From positions 2,166,001-2,230,000 of the forward strand of contig WPIO01000024.1 in NCBI GenBank assembly GCA_009760855.2: a DNA stretch of 64,000 bases, written 5' to 3'. The stretch comes from Cristatella mucedo (taxonomy: Eukaryota > Bryozoa > Phylactolaemata > Cristatellidae). This document shows positions 1 to 11,254 of this stretch, piece after piece (position 1 is the stretch's first letter; each line of letters opens with the position of its first letter). The translations under genes and the position numbers were made by a program. The notes below the pieces were generated by a model. It was not told where the DNA came from, ran no database searches, and saw only the letters and a list, made by a program, of their open reading frames with translations.

Positions 1-306
1 AGTAGACCTGGCTAGTATAATGTCTATGGTAAACCGTAGGCAGTCTGGGCGAGGGCACACAGTGCGCTTTGTCAGAGGTGCAAACTCGTCGAGCGTATCA
101 GCTAGTGTCGTGTGGTAGCAATCTACCAGTGATGACAGATCGGAGGGAGGACTGAGCAGCAAAGGTGAAGCAGATATTCTCGCACGAGTAGCATCGATGT
201 CTGGGGTCTTAAGGTTTCACGATTCACAGGTTATTTAAGAGGGGGGGTGGGCACAGATTGAATGAAATCTGCAAGTGGTCAGATAAGGACGATTTGGTAA
301 TTATTG
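1..306 (-). mobile_element. Outer CR1/L2-like LINE, endonuclease C-terminal part (copy A-outer)
   Basis: The reverse complement matches the endonuclease end and the linker that follows it in the longest LINE copy (21.6-21.95 kb), including the Asp/Ser-rich stretch before the Arg-Pro-Arg-Pro segment. The element runs off the left window edge. Its other half resumes at 1697, so it was split by the LINE at 312-1691. Several frame breaks make it non-coding. Confidence 0.8.
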
Positions 307-311
307 GTGAT

Positions 312-1691
312 AATTAATAATAATAATAAATCACTTGATAAAGCGCCCTCAGAGAACTTAACCTCTCTCTAGGCGTTTTACATTTGCTGTAAAGTGAAAT
401 GCAATTGAATGGAAAGTAAAATCATGCTTGAAAAACAAACGAAACGAATAATATGGTTAGGGGTGACATGCACAGGGTCAGCATGCAAACGTGGTTAGTG
501 GCAGCATGCACAGTGTCAGCACGCATAAGCACATCAAGGACGAATCACAGGGACCCACTAAATGCTGTCCTATATAGGTGTTTTTAGGTTCCTTTTAAAT
601 GTGGTCAGGTCAGGGGATGTTCTGATGCAGGTCGGGAGGGAGTTCCAGGCTTTGGGAGTATATGAACTAAATGCACGGTCTCCAAAGGATTTAAGGTCTG
701 TACAAGGTATTTCTAGACTGTTGGATTCCGAAAAGCGGGTGGTACGATGTTTGGCCTGATGGGGTAGTATATCTGAAAGATAGGCTGGAGCCATAGAATA
801 AAGGGACCCAAAAGTGAGCGACAAAACCTCGATGTCAATCCGTTGCTTGACTGGTAGCCAGTGCAGGTCGGTGAGAAGTGGAGTAATGTGGCAACTGCGA
901 CGCTAACGGCAGACAAGTCTAGCTGCCGAGTTTTGCACCAGCTGCAATCGCCTGATCGCACATGCTGGTAGGCCAGTAAGCAGTGAGTTGCAGAAGTCGA
1001 GACGGGATGTCACGAATGCATGGACCAACTTAAATGTGGTATCTTTATTTAAACAAGCCCGAATTTTAGCAATGTTATGAAGCTGAAAATAGGAGGATTT
1101 GACTGTGGAGCTGATATGGTCGTCTAACGAGAGGTCGCTTTGGAATATGACACCTAGATTTCGAGCTGATGCAACAGGAGATATGCTGGCAGAGCCAACT
1201 TTGAGAGTCAGCCTTTCCAATCTCTGGATCACATTGGGTTTGCCCATAACTAGTAAGTTAGTTTTATCATCGTTAAGCTTTAGAAAATTTGCTGCCATCC
1301 ATGTGCCGATGTCATCAATGCATGCAGCAAGTGAGTTGAGAGAATTTGAGATGCTCGAAGGGTGGGAGGGATCAAAGCAAAGGTACAACTGAGTGTCATC
1401 CGCATAGAAGTAAAAGCCTAGATTGTGCTTGGCAATCACATCAGCAAGAGGGAGAGTATAAACCGTGAAAAGAACCGGACCTAGCACTGAGCCCTGAGGT
1501 ACTCCATATTTCAGAGGTACTTCAGATGATCTTTGTCCATTCACGTCAATACTCTGGAGTCTCCCACTGAGATAGGACCTGAACCACTGCAGAGCAGTGC
1601 CAGTGATGCCCAGGCGAGATGAGAGGCGCTCTAGAAGAACTTTGTGATCGATGGTATCAAAAGCTGCCGAAAGATCAAGCAAAACAAGCAA
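312..1691 (-). mobile_element. CR1/L2-like LINE, 5'-truncated, nested (copy A-inner)
   Basis: Minus-strand insertion. The (TTA)n tail lies at 312-330, followed by the conserved tail block, the 3' UTR and the reverse transcriptase back to the LLVLLDLSAAFD box, where it is truncated. It interrupts the outer LINE. The 5-bp sequence gtgat occurs on both sides (307-311 and 1692-1696). Removing the insert plus one gtgat restores the continuous sequence seen in the intact copy at 21.64 kb. Confidence 0.88.
570..1691 (-). pseudogene. LINE reverse transcriptase, C-terminal two thirds, one in-frame stop
   Basis: This is the reverse transcriptase of the nested LINE and would copy element RNA at the target nick. 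Visible boxes are motif A LLDLSAAFDTIDH, GVPQGSVLGP, FYADDTQLYL and the C-terminal HWLPVKQ...AWNSLP...LTTFKRNLK block typical of the CR1/L2 group. A TAG at 903-905 replaces a Glu codon of the intact copies. The frame continues downstream to about 570, where a small deletion shifts the end. The first catalytic Asp and the YADD box are intact, but the protein lacks its endonuclease and N-terminus and is broken, so it is a dead copy. Confidence 0.85.
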
Positions 1692-1696
1692 GTGAT

Positions 1697-2250
1697 GACA
1701 AAATGCAGTTGTATGACAAAATCTGGTAGATTGTGTGACCCTTGATATGAGTAGGGCCATGCACATGACCCATAAGAGACAATGAGTCAGTCAATGCAAG
1801 AAATTCAGTGCTGAAGACGTCAAATAAGTTATCAAAGTGAACGTCGAAATCACTCATATAGAAAGGATCGATTTCTTGCACAAAGAATTGAAATGAGATC
1901 GGAGAAATCTGAGATAAAGAAGGATTTGATACCTGGTGGGCGATAGACTACTGCCACTATCGGAAGCTTATTTTCGATGAGAACAAGACAATTGTTTTAA
2001 AAGACTGCATTGAGGGTACTGTAAATCACTTGAAGTTGAATTTCGAGCGCACGATAATAGCAACTCCACGTCCAGTTTTAATTGATCCAGGGGTATACAA
2101 GAATGAGAAACGAGTTGGGACAGTGTCTTTCATTGTCGGGCAGTTTATCGATTTAAGCCAAGTTTCAGTTAGGGCGAGCAGGTCGAGACCTTTTTCAGAA
2201 AAAAGGTCACTTATTACCAGAGGTGTATTTTCATGCTAGTTATAATCGTG
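1697..2250 (-). mobile_element. Outer LINE, endonuclease N-terminal part (copy A-outer continued)
   Basis: Minus-strand endonuclease remnant. Boxes read LDLLALTETWLKS (first strand), the VYRPPG-like segment, DFDVHFDN (GDFN equivalent, first Gly lost) and GPTHIKGHT. It joins the 1-306 segment once the nested LINE is removed. Upstream of about 2250 no more LINE sequence is recognisable. Confidence 0.75.
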
Positions 2251-2309
2251 TGCAAATAGCATTGCTTCGTCATCGTATATAAAATGCATTTCTAGATTTT
2301 AATGCTGTT

Positions 2310-3585
2310 GCTAATATTCGTGAATTATTCAAAACTTGCTAGTAAGTTCCAGTCTGGCTTTATAGCTAATCACTTCACAGAATCAGCATTGCTTAGGGTG
2401 TACAACGACCTACTTGGGAATGCAGACATGGGTAGAGTATCTCTGGTTGTTTTGCTCGATCTTTCTGCAGCTTTTGATAAAATCGATCACCAAGTCTTTC
2501 TTGGGCGCCTCTCATCCCGCCTGGGCAGTACTGCATTTCAATGGATCAGGTCCTATCTGAGTGGGAGGCTCAAGAGCATTGATGTGAATAGACAAAGATA
2601 ATCTGAGATACCTCTGAAGTATGGGTCATCTGAGGGCTCCGTGCTAGATGTAGTTGTTTTAATGGTTTATACTATCCGGCTCACTGACGTGATTGCCAAG
2701 CACGATCTCGGCTTTCACTTCTATGCGGATGACACTCAGTTGTACCTTTGCTTTGATCCCTCCTAGCCTTCGAGTGGCTCGAATTCTATAACTCCCCTGC
2801 TGCATATACTGATGACATCTAAAAATGTATAGCAGCAAATATTCTTAAATTGGATGATGATGAAACTAACTTACTAGCTATGGGCAAACCAAGAGTGATT
2901 CATTAATTGAAAAGGCTAATGCTTAAAATGGGCTCTGAAAGCATATCTCCAGTTGAATATGCAAGAAATCTAGGTGTCAAGTTCAAAAGTGAAATTTCGC
3001 TAGACGACCACATCAGCACCACAATTAACTCCGCCAGCTTTCAGCTAGACAACATTGCTAAAATTCGGGATTGTCTAGGAAAGGGTACTACATCTAAGTT
3101 GGTCCATACATTTTGACATCCCGTCTTGACTTCTGTAACCGGCCTACCTGCACGTGCAATCAGGCGCTCACAGCTGGTGCAAAACTCTGCAGCTAGGCTT
3201 ATCTGCAGTGAGCTTCGAGTTGCCACATCACACCACTTCTCGCCGACCTGCACTGGCTACCAGTCAAGCAACGGATCAACCTCAAGGTTTTGTCACTCCT
3301 TTTAGGCTACTTCCTTCTTTGGCTCCAGCCAACCTATCAGATCTACTCCTCCACCAGGCCAAGCATCGCAACGCCTGCTTTTCGTAAACTATTTACTAAT
3401 ACCTCGTAAAAACCTCAAATTCTTTGGAGACCCTGCATTTATTTCGTACGCTCCCAAAGCCTGGCATTCACTCCTGACTTGCGTCACGACATCCACTGAC
3501 TTGAGCACATTTAAAAATAACTTCCAAAAAAGAATTATTTATGAAACCACTTAGTGGGTCCATTTCGGTCCCTCCATTCTTAAGC
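2310..3585 (+). mobile_element. CR1/L2-like LINE, 5'-truncated and decayed (copy B)
   Basis: Plus-strand copy starting at the FQSGF box. A readable stretch at 2341-2601 has LLDLSAAFDKIDH and then stops at a TAA. Later frames show FYADDTQLYL (about 2720), the HISTTINSASFQL block and the AWHSLLTC end. Many stops and indels separate these. The copy loses similarity just after the ttagtgggtcc box, with no (ATT)n tail, so the 3' end is deleted. Confidence 0.8.
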
Positions 3586-4136
3586 CCCGGCCTACCAACG
3601 TGAATAGGTTTTGTCTCCAGCCTCCATTACACTAACAGCTTGTCAAAGTATGGCTGATTACTTGTGCCCCTAACAAAGTTCACATCTCTTTGTGATCGTG
3701 CCTTAAGCTACCGTGCTTGAACATCTCGGAGCTCTCTACCATCTGCCATTCAGAAAGCAGTAAACCACTACCTCTTCCATCCATCATTAGTTCTGTCAAG
3801 TGAATTGCACATCTGCCTGGTTGTGCCAATCCAAACTGAGCATGCCGTGCTATGGACAACAGCAAAAATCTTCGCTATTGCACTTCACTAAACTGACCTC
3901 CATTCAATAAATTACAAGCTAATAAGTGGGGGAAGGGTCCTACTAACCAAGGTATCTTCTTTGATTGCTTTTGCATGCTTATCTATGCATAACAACTTAC
4001 ACGATGTAAATGAATTTTACGAGTTCTTATGCATCTGAATTGAAACCATTCTCTCTTAGGGCTCTATATAAAGAACTCTTTCAGAAGGTCTCCAATTTTC
4101 AGCTCACTTCATAAGCTGCCGAGGTCATCTAATAAC
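3586..4136. other. No supported feature
   Basis: No recognisable gene or repeat. Only short open frames with no family similarity. Confidence 0.4.
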
Positions 4137-4721
4137 AATAATAATATTTATTATTATTATATTTGTATAGCACCTTAACAGAACTCAGATTCTTTCTAGG
4201 CTTTACATTTGCTCCAAGGGAAGCATGATCGAATGGTTAGTGGTAGCACGCTAAATGGCAACAAGCATTCAATAGTTGGAGGTGATATGCACAAGGTCAG
4301 CATGCAAATATGACTAGTGGCAGCATGCACAGTGTCAGCATAGATAAGCACACAAAGGAGGAATCGCACGGGTCAAAAAAATAAGGTGATAAATATGATG
4401 CATTTCTGGATTCTTTTTAAGTCGTCAAATCAGGGAAAATCTTAACGCCAGTCGGAATACAGTTCCACGGTTTGTAAGCATACGAATTAAAGGCATGGTT
4501 TCAAAACGATTTCAGGTTCCTACGATTTGAAGGTAAATAATTAGATTCAGGAAAGCAGGTGGAACGATGCATAACCTGGTGGGAAGTAGATCTTATAGGG
4601 TAGGCTGAAGCCAAAGAATGGCTAGATCTAAAAGTGAGTGACCTTGAGGTCGATGCATGCTTTGCTTGACTGGGAGGTAGTGTAGGTAGGCAAATGATGT
4701 GGCAACTGTGCTGCTCAAGAC
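4137..4721 (-). mobile_element. CR1/L2-like LINE 3' part (copy C, outer)
   Basis: Minus-strand LINE tail starting with (TAA/TTA)n at 4137-4165. The 3' UTR and C-terminal reverse transcriptase codons are recognisable up to 4721. It is interrupted by copy D and resumes at 5546. It is more diverged than copy D. Confidence 0.8.
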
Positions 4722-5541
4722 AATAATAATAATAATAATAATGCACTTGATAAAGCACCCTCAGAGAACTCAATCTCTCTCTATGTGCTTTAAATTTGCT
4801 GCAAATGGAAATGCAATTGAATGGTGAATAATATCATGCTTGATAAACAACATAAATAACTTGGTTAGGTGTGACATGCACAGGATCAGCATGCGAGTGT
4901 GGTTAGTGGCAGCATGCACAGTGTCAGCATGCATAAGCACATGAAGGACGATCACAGGGACCCACTAAATGCTGTCCTAAATAGGTGCGTTTTTAAGTTC
5001 TTTTTAAATGTGGTCAATTCAGGGGATGTTCTGACGTAAGTCGGTCGTGAGTTTCGGACTTTGAGAAGCGTACGAACTAAATGCATGGTTTTTCAAAGCA
5101 TTTGAGGTTTTTACGAGGCATTGGCAAACTGTTGGATTCCGAAAAGCAGGTGGTACGATGCTTGGCCTGGTGGGGGAGTAGATCTGAGAGATAGGCTGGA
5201 GCCAAGGAATGAAGTGACCGTTGCTTGACTGGGAGCCAGTGCAGGTCGGCGAGAAGTTGTGTGATGTGGCAACTGTGAGGTTCACGACAAACAAACCTAG
5301 CTACAGAGTTTTGCACCAGCTGTAATCGCCTGATTGCACATGCCGGTAGACCAGTAAGCAAAGAGTTACAGAAGTAAAGATGGGATGTCACAAATGCAGG
5401 GACCAACATAAAAGTGGTATCCTTATCTAAACAAGACCGAATTTTAGAAATATTATGTAGCTGAAAGAAGGCAGAAGTGATTGTGGAGCTGATGTGGTTG
5501 TCTAACGAGAGCTCACTTTGGAACATGACACCTAGATTTCG
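4722..5541 (-). mobile_element. CR1/L2-like LINE, 5'-truncated, nested in copy C (copy D)
   Basis: Minus-strand 0.8-kb insertion with (TAA)n tail at 4722-4742, the full tail block and reverse transcriptase codons back to NLGVMFQSELS. The 4-bp sequence agac is duplicated on both sides (4718-4721 and 5542-5545). Removing the insert rejoins copy C at the position expected from intact copies. An internal open stretch (5077-5526) covers the C-terminal reverse transcriptase region. Confidence 0.85.
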
Positions 5542-5545
5542 AGAC

Positions 5546-5740
5546 AGACAAGCCTAGCTGCAGAGTTTTGCAATAACAGTTGAGCTTCTGATTTCACAGG
5601 CAGAGAAGTAATGAGCTACGTCAGTTTGTGAAAAGTTATTTAAAAGCAGTACACCAGGATTTCGTGCAGTGCCTAATACGTTATGCAGATTCTTAAGGGT
5701 CGTTTACATTTCCGAGTAACACTAGGTTTGTCGACAACTA
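5546..5740 (-). mobile_element. LINE copy C remainder
   Basis: Continues copy C on the far side of the nested insertion: agacaagcctagctgc at the start, then diverged pieces matching the region around the NLGV box. There is an internal deletion near 5610-5660. Similarity ends near 5740. Confidence 0.6.
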
Positions 5741-6009
5741 TTACCTAACACCTTCATAGAAGTATATTTCTTTCCATGCATATTGTATGAACTCAAAATT
5801 GACCACTTTGACAGCACAATTTGTATCCTCTAAAGAAAGAGTGTCTATGCTACACTTCCTGGCTATGATACAATTAATAATAATAATAACTAATAAATTA
5901 AATTTTGATCCAATCTGCACATACGAACGGAAACTAAAAAATACCAAGGAACGGTGCTGAAGATCTACTGTCAATCAAAGCTTTTATCCTTGGAGTGGAC
6001 ACCATAGTC

Positions 6010-6346
6010 ATACTCTCCTACTGCCGACTATGGCACATCCTTTTCAGCGGTCCTGAGCTGCTACTTCTATGCTACTAACTACCTCAACTGCTCTCCTGAC
6101 TCTGCTATGCTTCCCACTTTCTCTTTCTTGCGTGAGACAAAGTCTGTTGGCTACCGAATGCGTACCGAAAGCAGCTTAGGCTGTGAGTGCGCTTTCTCTT
6201 TGTTGCGTGAGACAAAGTCTGTTGGCAACCGAATGCGTACCGAAAGCAGCTTAGGATGTGAGTGTGCTATACAAAACTCTCCTGCGTAACACCCACATGG
6301 TCTTTATGACTTGTGGAGTTACAGACAGAGATACATTACATTACAT
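6010..6346 (+). repeat. Rep-A dispersed repeat with internal 75-bp duplication
   Basis: Same repeat as 26910-27184. It starts atactctcc, contains tgagacaaagtctgttgg and cgaatgcgtaccgaaagc, and ends in a short A/C/T-rich tail (acattacatt). The segment from the tgagacaaag block to tgtgagtg occurs twice in tandem (about 6119-6192 and 6194-6268); the 27-kb copy has it once. The open frame over it is just this repeat. It looks like a short retroposon, but I do not recognise a tRNA head. Confidence 0.7.
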
Positions 6347-6424
6347 GCAGAAACAGTTACGAGAAACTTGCAAAACAAAATCAGAAATATAACTCGTTTG
6401 TATATCTACCTAAGATTACTTAAT

Positions 6425-6545
6425 CTGTAGCCAGGCACTTCTACGTCGGCTGACTCGAGCCCACGACCTCAGTCGTCAGATGTGATAGCCTAGCCTCAGT
6501 GGTTAAAGGCAAGCTTCTTAACCCTGGGCTTAACCAGATCAGCAA
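6425..6545 (-). mobile_element. SINE-2 fragment (tRNA-derived)
   Basis: Minus-strand head with B-box-like gggctcgagtc and the ttaaccactgaggc A-box area in plus orientation. The spacer between them differs from other copies and the 3' tail is barely recognisable. Old copy. Confidence 0.5.
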
Positions 6546-6578
6546 TAGCAAACTCCTATAACAAAACTAAGAGATTAC

Positions 6579-6998
6579 CTTTGAATATGACCCGGAACGT
6601 GCAATATTCACCATTTCCGGAATCTGTATTTAGTACGACACTGACGTCGCCGTGAAACGTCTTCGGTGAACCAGAATGCGGTTGCAAATTCAATCCAGAC
6701 CCATTGAATGATAAATAGGGACATGTCTCGGCACTCTCGTTTGTCCACACTGTACGAAGTCCGTCAGATGCCCACGTGCCAGAGGTGATGTTAGAATTAT
6801 CCTCGAAATGGAAACCTGGTTTACCCTTTTCGTATCGCCATACTATGACGTTAACAAGTGTCAGCTCGATAGCTCTGCCAGTATTTCTTAGCAGCCGGCA
6901 CCACCGAAGTATATTAACAGTAGGTACGTCGAGCATTTCCAGATAACCCGTCGAGTTGTTACTGACAGATTTTTGCATGCAGATGTTGCTTGCAGTTA
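6579..6998 (-). CDS. Candidate host exon, secreted protein with CUB-like domain
   Basis: One of the few open frames here not explained by a transposon. The continuous minus-strand frame (6556-7140) contains paired Cys (RWCRLL, ETCPYL, EYCTF), several N-glycosylation sequons (NNST, NITS, NESA, NGSG) and a C-terminal DVSVVLNTDSGNGEYCTF stretch that resembles the last strands of a CUB domain. Likely splice sites bound it: a pyrimidine-rich acceptor ending tttctag (exon from 6998, phase 1) and a donor aaag|gtaatc (exon end 6579). A hydrophobic run upstream (CCMLLFLVTAS) could be a signal peptide if the acceptor is wrong. The CUB assignment is by pattern only; it could be another beta-sandwich ectodomain. 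No neighbouring exon was found. Confidence 0.42.
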
Positions 6999-7537
6999 CT
7001 AGAAACAAAAGCATACAGCAATAGAGATCAGCTACCTGAGCGACATACTTTGGTCGACAGAGAGCAAGTATTTTATATGCCTGACGTATCTCAAGAAAAA
7101 AAGAAAATGCTACCTCAAACTCTGGTCGTTTTATTTTCAAAATTCAGTGATAATGTAATGGAATAGTCAGTGCTGCTTCAAAAGAGATGCAATTTCACTA
7201 AGTTATTAGAAAGAAGCTTTGTTAAGCACTCACGGCTGCAGCATAATATCCAGCCACCACCGACTGTGGTGCAGGCTCAGTGCAGAGCTTTTGGGATTGC
7301 CATGAGGTCTATCCTTTAACAGCAATACTCACAGCCTATGAAAAGACCTACCTCAACACATACTAAGCCATATTGCTAACTTGTTATTCCACTCATGCCC
7401 CTTAATACACATAGACTACACATGCTGCACAGGTGACACGAGTAGGCGTGCACATGCACTATGCGCACACTCCACGAATGGTACAGGGATGCATGCTCAT
7501 GCACTTACGGATAAGACAAGCATACACAAATCCTAGC

Positions 7538-7598
7538 ACACACACACACACACGCAGGCACACACATACACACATCCTCGCACACAGACACACAGTAG
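7538..7598. repeat. CA-rich microsatellite
   Basis: Imperfect (CA)n with CG and TA interruptions, followed by a further acacaga-type run. Both strands stay open through it only because of the repeat. Confidence 0.85.
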
Positions 7599-8203
7599 AA
7601 GAGCCTTTGGGACAATCATCCGGCTCACGGAGAGCAACAATGCACTGCCTACTAAACGACTCTGCACCAAGATTTGAGTTGAGAAGAGCTAAGTAAGAAA
7701 TATCAAAATACAAAGTAAACACGGGCAGCCTATCGTGGGAGAGACTATCGAAAAAGAACCTGGCCTCGAGCAAGATGACCGGTCTAGCAATATAAGGATA
7801 ATTGGTTCATTGATTGATTTGGAAGAGGTCTCGGCAATCAACAAAAAAAGAAGGATGACGAACCCCAACCCTAATGTTGTGAGAATGATTATGGCTGTAT
7901 TTGATGCAGGCGAGCAGATGTGCAGATACTATAACTAGCCAAGGATACTATCACTAGCCAAGGTAAGCCCAGCCGGTGTACATAACAAAGATGTAAGCAA
8001 GTGCACTCCTGCCGGCTTATGCACATGCACGGACACAATTAACAAGTAGTCAAATCTTCTACTGCCTGGCTTCCGAAGTTGCTGCATAGAACAAGCTTGC
8101 TTTGGGCAGGGCACCACAGAATCTCTGTGGTGCTTGTACATTCACTGCCGCACCATGACTGGTTTGGGCCTGAGTAGCTAGCACATGGCATATAATCGTG
8201 CCC
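7599..8203. other. No supported feature
   Basis: A 67-codon plus-strand frame (7735-7938, Glu/Arg/Asn-rich) is not recognisable. A local duplication of actatcactagccaagg-type sequence occurs near 7930-7965. Confidence 0.35.
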
Positions 8204-8204
8204 C

Positions 8205-8375
8205 AAAGTCTTTGCCAAGAGGTAATGTGCTAGCCCTTCCCGACCCAGGTCGTCGGTTCGAGTCCTTCGGCAGGCAATTTGTTACTACCTGAAGCAGGAG
8301 AAGTGATAGTCGCTAAGGCTATTCAGCCCTTCCTCAGAAATAAGGCTGTAGGAACAGCTGACCTGTACGATTTTC
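8205..8375 (+). mobile_element. SINE-1, divergent copy
   Basis: tRNA-type B box ggttcgagtcc after a ggtcgtc arm, then the SINE-1 body (gtgatagtcgctaaggct) and end (ataaggctgtag...cagctga). Spacing matches the better SINE-1 copies, but the A box is worn. Confidence 0.65.
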
Positions 8376-8603
8376 TTTACCTACCAACAATCTGCTAGCT
8401 GATAACGACTTTCACTTTTCACAGCAATAGCCCACGAGGAAGATACCCAGAGTTGTTAGTAGGCATGCAAGAATTATTGCATGTGTGCTACATATGTATG
8501 CATGCACGAACATTAAATGTACATGCACACGAGTGTACCTGTATATACCTCTGCCTATAACTCAACAATGAAAAAGACCATCACTTGCAATGCAAGAGAA
8601 ATT

Positions 8604-9300
8604 ACAGGGCCGGCCCAAAAAGTCTTCGAACCCTGCGTATCTGTGAGGTAGATAGCCAGCACAAGATTAATCGTGAACGCCAACAGAGTTGAAAGATACT
8701 GAAGCATGACCTAGTTAAAGCAGGTTTCTGTGCACAAAACTGCAACGAAATATAAAATAGTAGCCTGCTGCTCCTCCCAAGAATTTTTATAACAGCCAGG
8801 TAATTGACCGGGACAATTTCTCTCATTCGTCAGATGCGATTTTCTGACACTGCTTCTGCAGAAGATCGATTAATTCATTACAATTTTGTGAAAGAATGAC
8901 CCGTCAGCGTATTTAGGCCATTCCAAAATCCGGAAGTGATCGCTGCTTTGATGCATAAGGTTATCAAAAATGTCCTTTACTATGCCTGAGGTATGCTTCG
9001 GATCGTTGTCCTGCTGCCAAATTAAGTCCAAACCATGTATGCTATGAGCTGACAGAATACCAACATTCTTAACAATTTCCAAGTGACGTTCTGCATTCAT
9101 TATCCCCTGCACCCGGTGCAAGCTTCCAACAACAGCAGCAATAAAGCAAACCCAAGCACAATTATCCCGTCAGCACCACTGCCACCTTATTTCACATACA
9201 ATTGGAGACAAATCTCTAGTTTTGCTTAATCCTTGTCGCCACACTCGCGAGTCCAGTGAGATAACAAAGAGGGTTACTTAGAAACGTCAGTACAAAGTAC
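8604..9300 (-). mobile_element. Tc1/mariner DNA transposon relic
   Basis: Minus-strand element. Its end at 8604 is acagggccggcccaaaaagt, preceded by TA-rich sequence, a typical Tc1/mariner terminal motif with a TA target. Inward lies the C-terminal transposase with frame breaks. The opposite terminal repeat and the N-terminal helix-turn-helix region are not recognisable, so the element is truncated near 9300. Confidence 0.72.
8870..9121 (-). pseudogene. Tc1/mariner transposase catalytic fragment
   Basis: This open piece of a DDE transposase shows LHRVQGIMN-like sequence just upstream, then WQQDNDPKHTS with the second catalytic Asp, then ILEWPKYAD, the degenerate counterpart of the usual LEWPxxSPDLNPIE. 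The SPDLNPIE box, carrying the last acidic residue, is lost by frameshift and mutation. About 84 codons remain of the roughly 340 usual for the family, so it cannot be active. Confidence 0.8.
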
Positions 9301-10092
9301 TTTGCTCCATTCAGCTAGGGTCTAATGCTGGTATTGATGGGCAAAAGCAAACCTCCTATACAGCAGCAGCTACCTCTTAGCAACTCTGGACCACGCACTT
9401 TGCTCGTGGAGCCCCCTCCTGATCGTTCTTTAGCTGACAGTAAACCCCAAGAGTTCTCCAGTTCTTTCTCACTTTTCAATGATCTGGTGGACCTGCAGGG
9501 GAACACAACCACCCTCATCTTCCAGTCCTCTCGCATCGTCAAGCAGCGATGCCTACCACTCCTGATTCGGCGATTCATCGTCCCAGTCTGTTCTAGCTTA
9601 TTCAAATTGTTCCTCAGTGCTTCTTAAGACGGAGGGTGAAGCTCATGAGCTCCACTGTATATCATTTGATAGAAAACACAGTTCACTAGTATTCCATAAT
9701 TATTTTGTGCAGTTAATAAGGAACACATTCATCGGAACTCAAGAAGTAAAATGGCCATTGTTCGTGAGAACATTTTTGGGACAAAACAGTATATTAAAAT
9801 TACCAACTGCAAACCATAATAAGAAAGCTAACTCATTTTTAATTCCGTCCGTTTTTATTATTTAAACATCAACTACGGTAAGGGCAGCTAGGTCTACAAA
9901 AAGCTGTGTCTATTTATAGGCTAAACTGCATTAATGAGTGGGATGATTCTGCCTTTTTTCTTACCACTAATGGGCTCACCACTTCAAACTGAACACAAAC
10001 TAGCATTATAAAATCAGCTTCTGTATTAAAAGAGATAACAAAGTTTTGAGAAAATACAAAAACTTTACTAAGAAAGAAAAAGCATATGCTAT
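9301..10092. other. No supported feature; two overlapping unassigned open frames
   Basis: Overlapping opposite-strand frames of about 100 codons (9325-9627 plus; 9315-9605 minus) have no family signature. The plus frame is Ser/Pro/Leu-rich. 9617-9865 (plus) is open but shows no domain. A true exon cannot be excluded. Confidence 0.3.
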
Positions 10093-10093
10093 A

Positions 10094-10422
10094 ATAATAA
10101 TAATGTACTTGATAAAGCACCCTCAGAGAACTTAATCTCTTTCTAGGCGCTTTACATTTGCTGCAAAGAGAAATGCAATTAAATGGTAAGTAAAATCATG
10201 CTTGAAAAACAAACAAAATGAATAACATGGTTAGGGGTGACATGCACAGGGTTAGCATGCAAATGTGGTTAGTGGCAGCATGCAGTGTCAGCATGCATAA
10301 GCACGTGAAGGACGAATTACAGGGACCCACTAAATGCTGTCCTAAATAGGTGTGTGTTTAGGTTCCTTTTAAATGTGGTCAGGTTAGGGGATGTTCTGAC
10401 GCAGGTCGGGAGGGAGTTCGCA
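10094..10422 (-). mobile_element. CR1/L2-like LINE 3' end (copy E)
   Basis: (TAA)n at 10094-10106, the full tail block, the 3' UTR repeats (catgcacaggg / cagcatgca) and the last reverse transcriptase codons, ending abruptly at gggagggagttc. Severely 5'-truncated but little diverged. Confidence 0.88.
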
Positions 10423-10489
10423 ATCAAGAATAACGCCCGGATTTCATTCAGAGGTCCTATCTCCGTGTTTTCATTGTTCTCTATTCCAA

Positions 10490-11090
10490 GATTTCCTAAT
10501 GATTTTCGTCATTAAGCTTGTAGAACGCATTGAAAATAATTACTTATCAGGAGTATTTCAGTCGGGATTCATTCGAAACCGAACAACTGAAGCTGCTCTA
10601 GCAGCTGACGATCAACAACCTAAGCCAAGAGGGGCAATGATCCTAATGTTACTGCTCAAGTCCTTTTCATCTAGCATTCCACACTATTGATCACGATAGC
10701 CAACTTGAACAATCAAGAACAGCGATCGGTCTGGCAGACACGGCTCTGTCATAGTTAAAGTAATAATTATCCGACCATGTTCAATCCATGTGATGAGGCG
10801 GTCACGACTTATCCATCAGCCTGCTCACCTGTGGCGTTCCAAAAGGGTCCGTCCTCGGCCCTTAGCAGGTCTCGTTCATACTGAGCCTTTGGGAACAGCT
10901 ATTGGGGCTTATGGGAGCGTTTTCATGATGACAATACCCAGTGGTATCTTTCAGCTAGATCATCGGAGTCTGCTGCCATGCTTTCAATCCTGGATGTCGG
11001 CCAATCTCCTTAAACTAATGGTAACACAACTGAACACATATTAACATTAAAAAGTAAGCTGGCAGCTGGACTAGAAGACTTTGCTCTCTA
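10490..11090 (+). mobile_element. Decayed LINE reverse transcriptase of an older subfamily (copy F)
   Basis: Across shifting frames I read VFQSGFIRNRTTEAAL, TIDH, GVPKGSVLGP, FHDDNTQWYL and WMSANLLKLM, all in the normal order for a CR1/L2 reverse transcriptase. Spelling differs clearly from the main family, so this is an old or separate lineage. No tail was found. Confidence 0.65.
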
Positions 11091-11254
11091 ATTAGGGATG
11101 CTGTAGTACAACCGGCACATGTGCATGAAATCTATGAGTCTTCGGTAACTGCCAAAAGTTGAAAATCTTTATTGCGAAGACTTCTTCCACAGTAAGTCAC
11201 CTAGGTCTATGCCAGTCTAAGACTAGGGAATGTCAACTAAAGAGCTCAGAAACA

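Noticed and set aside
7433-7773. Opposite-strand frames of 87 and 104 codons
   Set aside because: Driven by the CA microsatellite (His/Thr versus Cys/Val runs).
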